Assembly (NCBI GenBank): GCA_016201085.1
Contig: JACQDO010000135.1
Coordinates: forward strand, 1 to 5,888
From: Hyphomicrobiales bacterium
GTDB taxonomy: Bacteria > Pseudomonadota > Alphaproteobacteria > Rhizobiales > Xanthobacteraceae
Direction of reading: 5' to 3'
Length of the DNA stretch: 5,888 nt
In this document: piece by piece, positions 5,272 to 5,888 of the stretch
Position numbering within the stretch: the first letter of the stretch is position 1
Layout: each line of letters starts with the position of its first letter
Notes under the pieces: generated by a model
What the model was told of the DNA's origin: nothing
The model's database searches: none
The model's input: only the letters and a program-made list of their open reading frames with translations
Program-made: the position numbers and the translations under genes

Positions 5272-5888
5272 GGACGATCCTGGCCGCTCTGGCGGCGCTC
5301 TCGGCTCTCGCGCTGGCAGGCTGCGACAGCGGCAAGAGCCAATTGCTGCAAGGCTGGGTCGAAGCCGAGCTGATCTTCGTCTCGCCCGACGAGCAGGGTC
5401 GCGTCGAAACGCTTAAAGTGCGCGAAGGCAGCCAGGTGGCAAAAGGCGAATTGCTGTTCACGGTCGACGACGACCTGCAGCGTGCCGACCTGGTAGTTCG
5501 GAAATCAACCGTGACCACGGCGCAGCAGGCTTTCGATCGCGCCAAGGAATTGCTCAAGACCGCCGCCGGTACGCAGAAGAATTACGACGACGCCGAAGCG
5601 GCGTTGCGGCAGGCCAATGCCAATCTGGCCTGGTCGGAAACACGGCTGGCGCGCCGGCGTGCGCTTAGCCCCGCCGAAGGCACCATCCAGCAGGTCTACT
5701 ACCGGCCGGGCGAAACCGTGCCGGCTGGGCGGCCGGTGGTGGCGCTGCTGCCGCCGGGCAATCTGAAAATCCGCTTCTTTGCGCCGCAGACGCAACTGCC
5801 CGAGATCAAGTTCGGCGATAGCGTCGTCATCTCCTGCGACGGCTGCCAGACGGGGCTCACCGGCAAAGTGAGCTTCATCGCCCGCAGC
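5268..5888 (+). CDS. HlyD/YbhG-type periplasmic adaptor lipoprotein (3' end outside window)
   Basis: This membrane-fusion (periplasmic adaptor) protein of an export pump is open to the last base of the window (207 codons seen; family members I recall are about 310-340). Residues 1-19 form a lipoprotein signal with lipobox LAGC and Cys19. Asp20 at +2 is the inner-membrane retention residue known from E. coli AcrA. Residues 30-68 are the first half of the lipoyl-like domain (VEAELIFVSPDEQGRVETLKVREGSQVAKGELLFTVDD). Residues 70-131 form a short helical hairpin (AGTQKNYDDAEAALRQANANL). The second lipoyl half follows (GTIQQVYYRPGETVPAGRPVVALLPPGNLKIRFF, 138-171), then the start of the beta-barrel (VVISCDGC, 186-193). 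AGGAGG at 5257-5262 precedes the ATG by five bases, and the start overlaps the tetR stop, so the two are one operon. The sequence style matches adaptors paired with ABC-type YbhFSR transporters, expected just downstream. Confidence 0.88.
   Translation, partial: MRTILAALAALSALALAGCDSGKSQLLQGWVEAELIFVSPDEQGRVETLKVREGSQVAKGELLFTVDDDLQRADLVVRKSTVTTAQQAFDRAKELLKTAAGTQKNYDDAEAALRQANANLAWSETRLARRRALSPAEGTIQQVYYRPGETVPAGRPVVALLPPGNLKIRFFAPQTQLPEIKFGDSVVISCDGCQTGLTGKVSFIARS

Overview
The window is GC-rich and densely coded on the + strand throughout. It reads like chromosome of an alphaproteobacterium, most likely of the order Hyphomicrobiales (Bradyrhizobium/Rhodopseudomonas/Xanthobacteraceae type). 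The protein flavour, the cox-type accessory gene order and two interspersed palindromic repeats familiar from such genomes point that way. This placement is inference; no marker gene is present.

Region 1 (1-3989) is the 3' part of an accessory operon for a molybdenum hydroxylase of the CO dehydrogenase / xanthine oxidase family. It runs: coxE-like VWA-domain gene (cut by the left edge and interrupted by an in-frame TAG at 658-660), then an XdhC/CoxI N-terminal-domain protein (1243-1566), a palindromic repeat (1569-1669), an XdhC C-terminal Rossmann protein (1681-2370), and a fusion of a MoeA-like molybdopterin-binding region to a MocA-like nucleotidyltransferase (2367-3989). Together these should make the cytidylylated molybdenum cofactor, hold and sulfurate it, and help load or mature the oxidoreductase. 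The structural genes and the CoxD-type AAA+ ATPase would be expected upstream, outside the window.

Region 2 (3990-4578) holds one small exported cysteine-rich protein (4059-4460, DUF4189-like), then an AT-rich spacer and a promoter/operator region with a near-perfect TetR-type palindrome (4551-4568).

Region 3 (4576-5888) is the start of an export operon. A TetR/AcrR repressor (4576-5271) overlaps by four bases with a lipoprotein HlyD/YbhG-type periplasmic adaptor (5268 to beyond the right edge). The pairing resembles the E. coli cecR-ybhGFSR arrangement, so ABC-transporter genes are expected just beyond the window.

I do not see a convincing undescribed system. The most notable signals are the amber codon splitting an otherwise well-preserved coxE, the two mobile-type palindromic repeats lodged in or beside genes of the same operon, and the operator placed over the presumed transcription start of the TetR gene.
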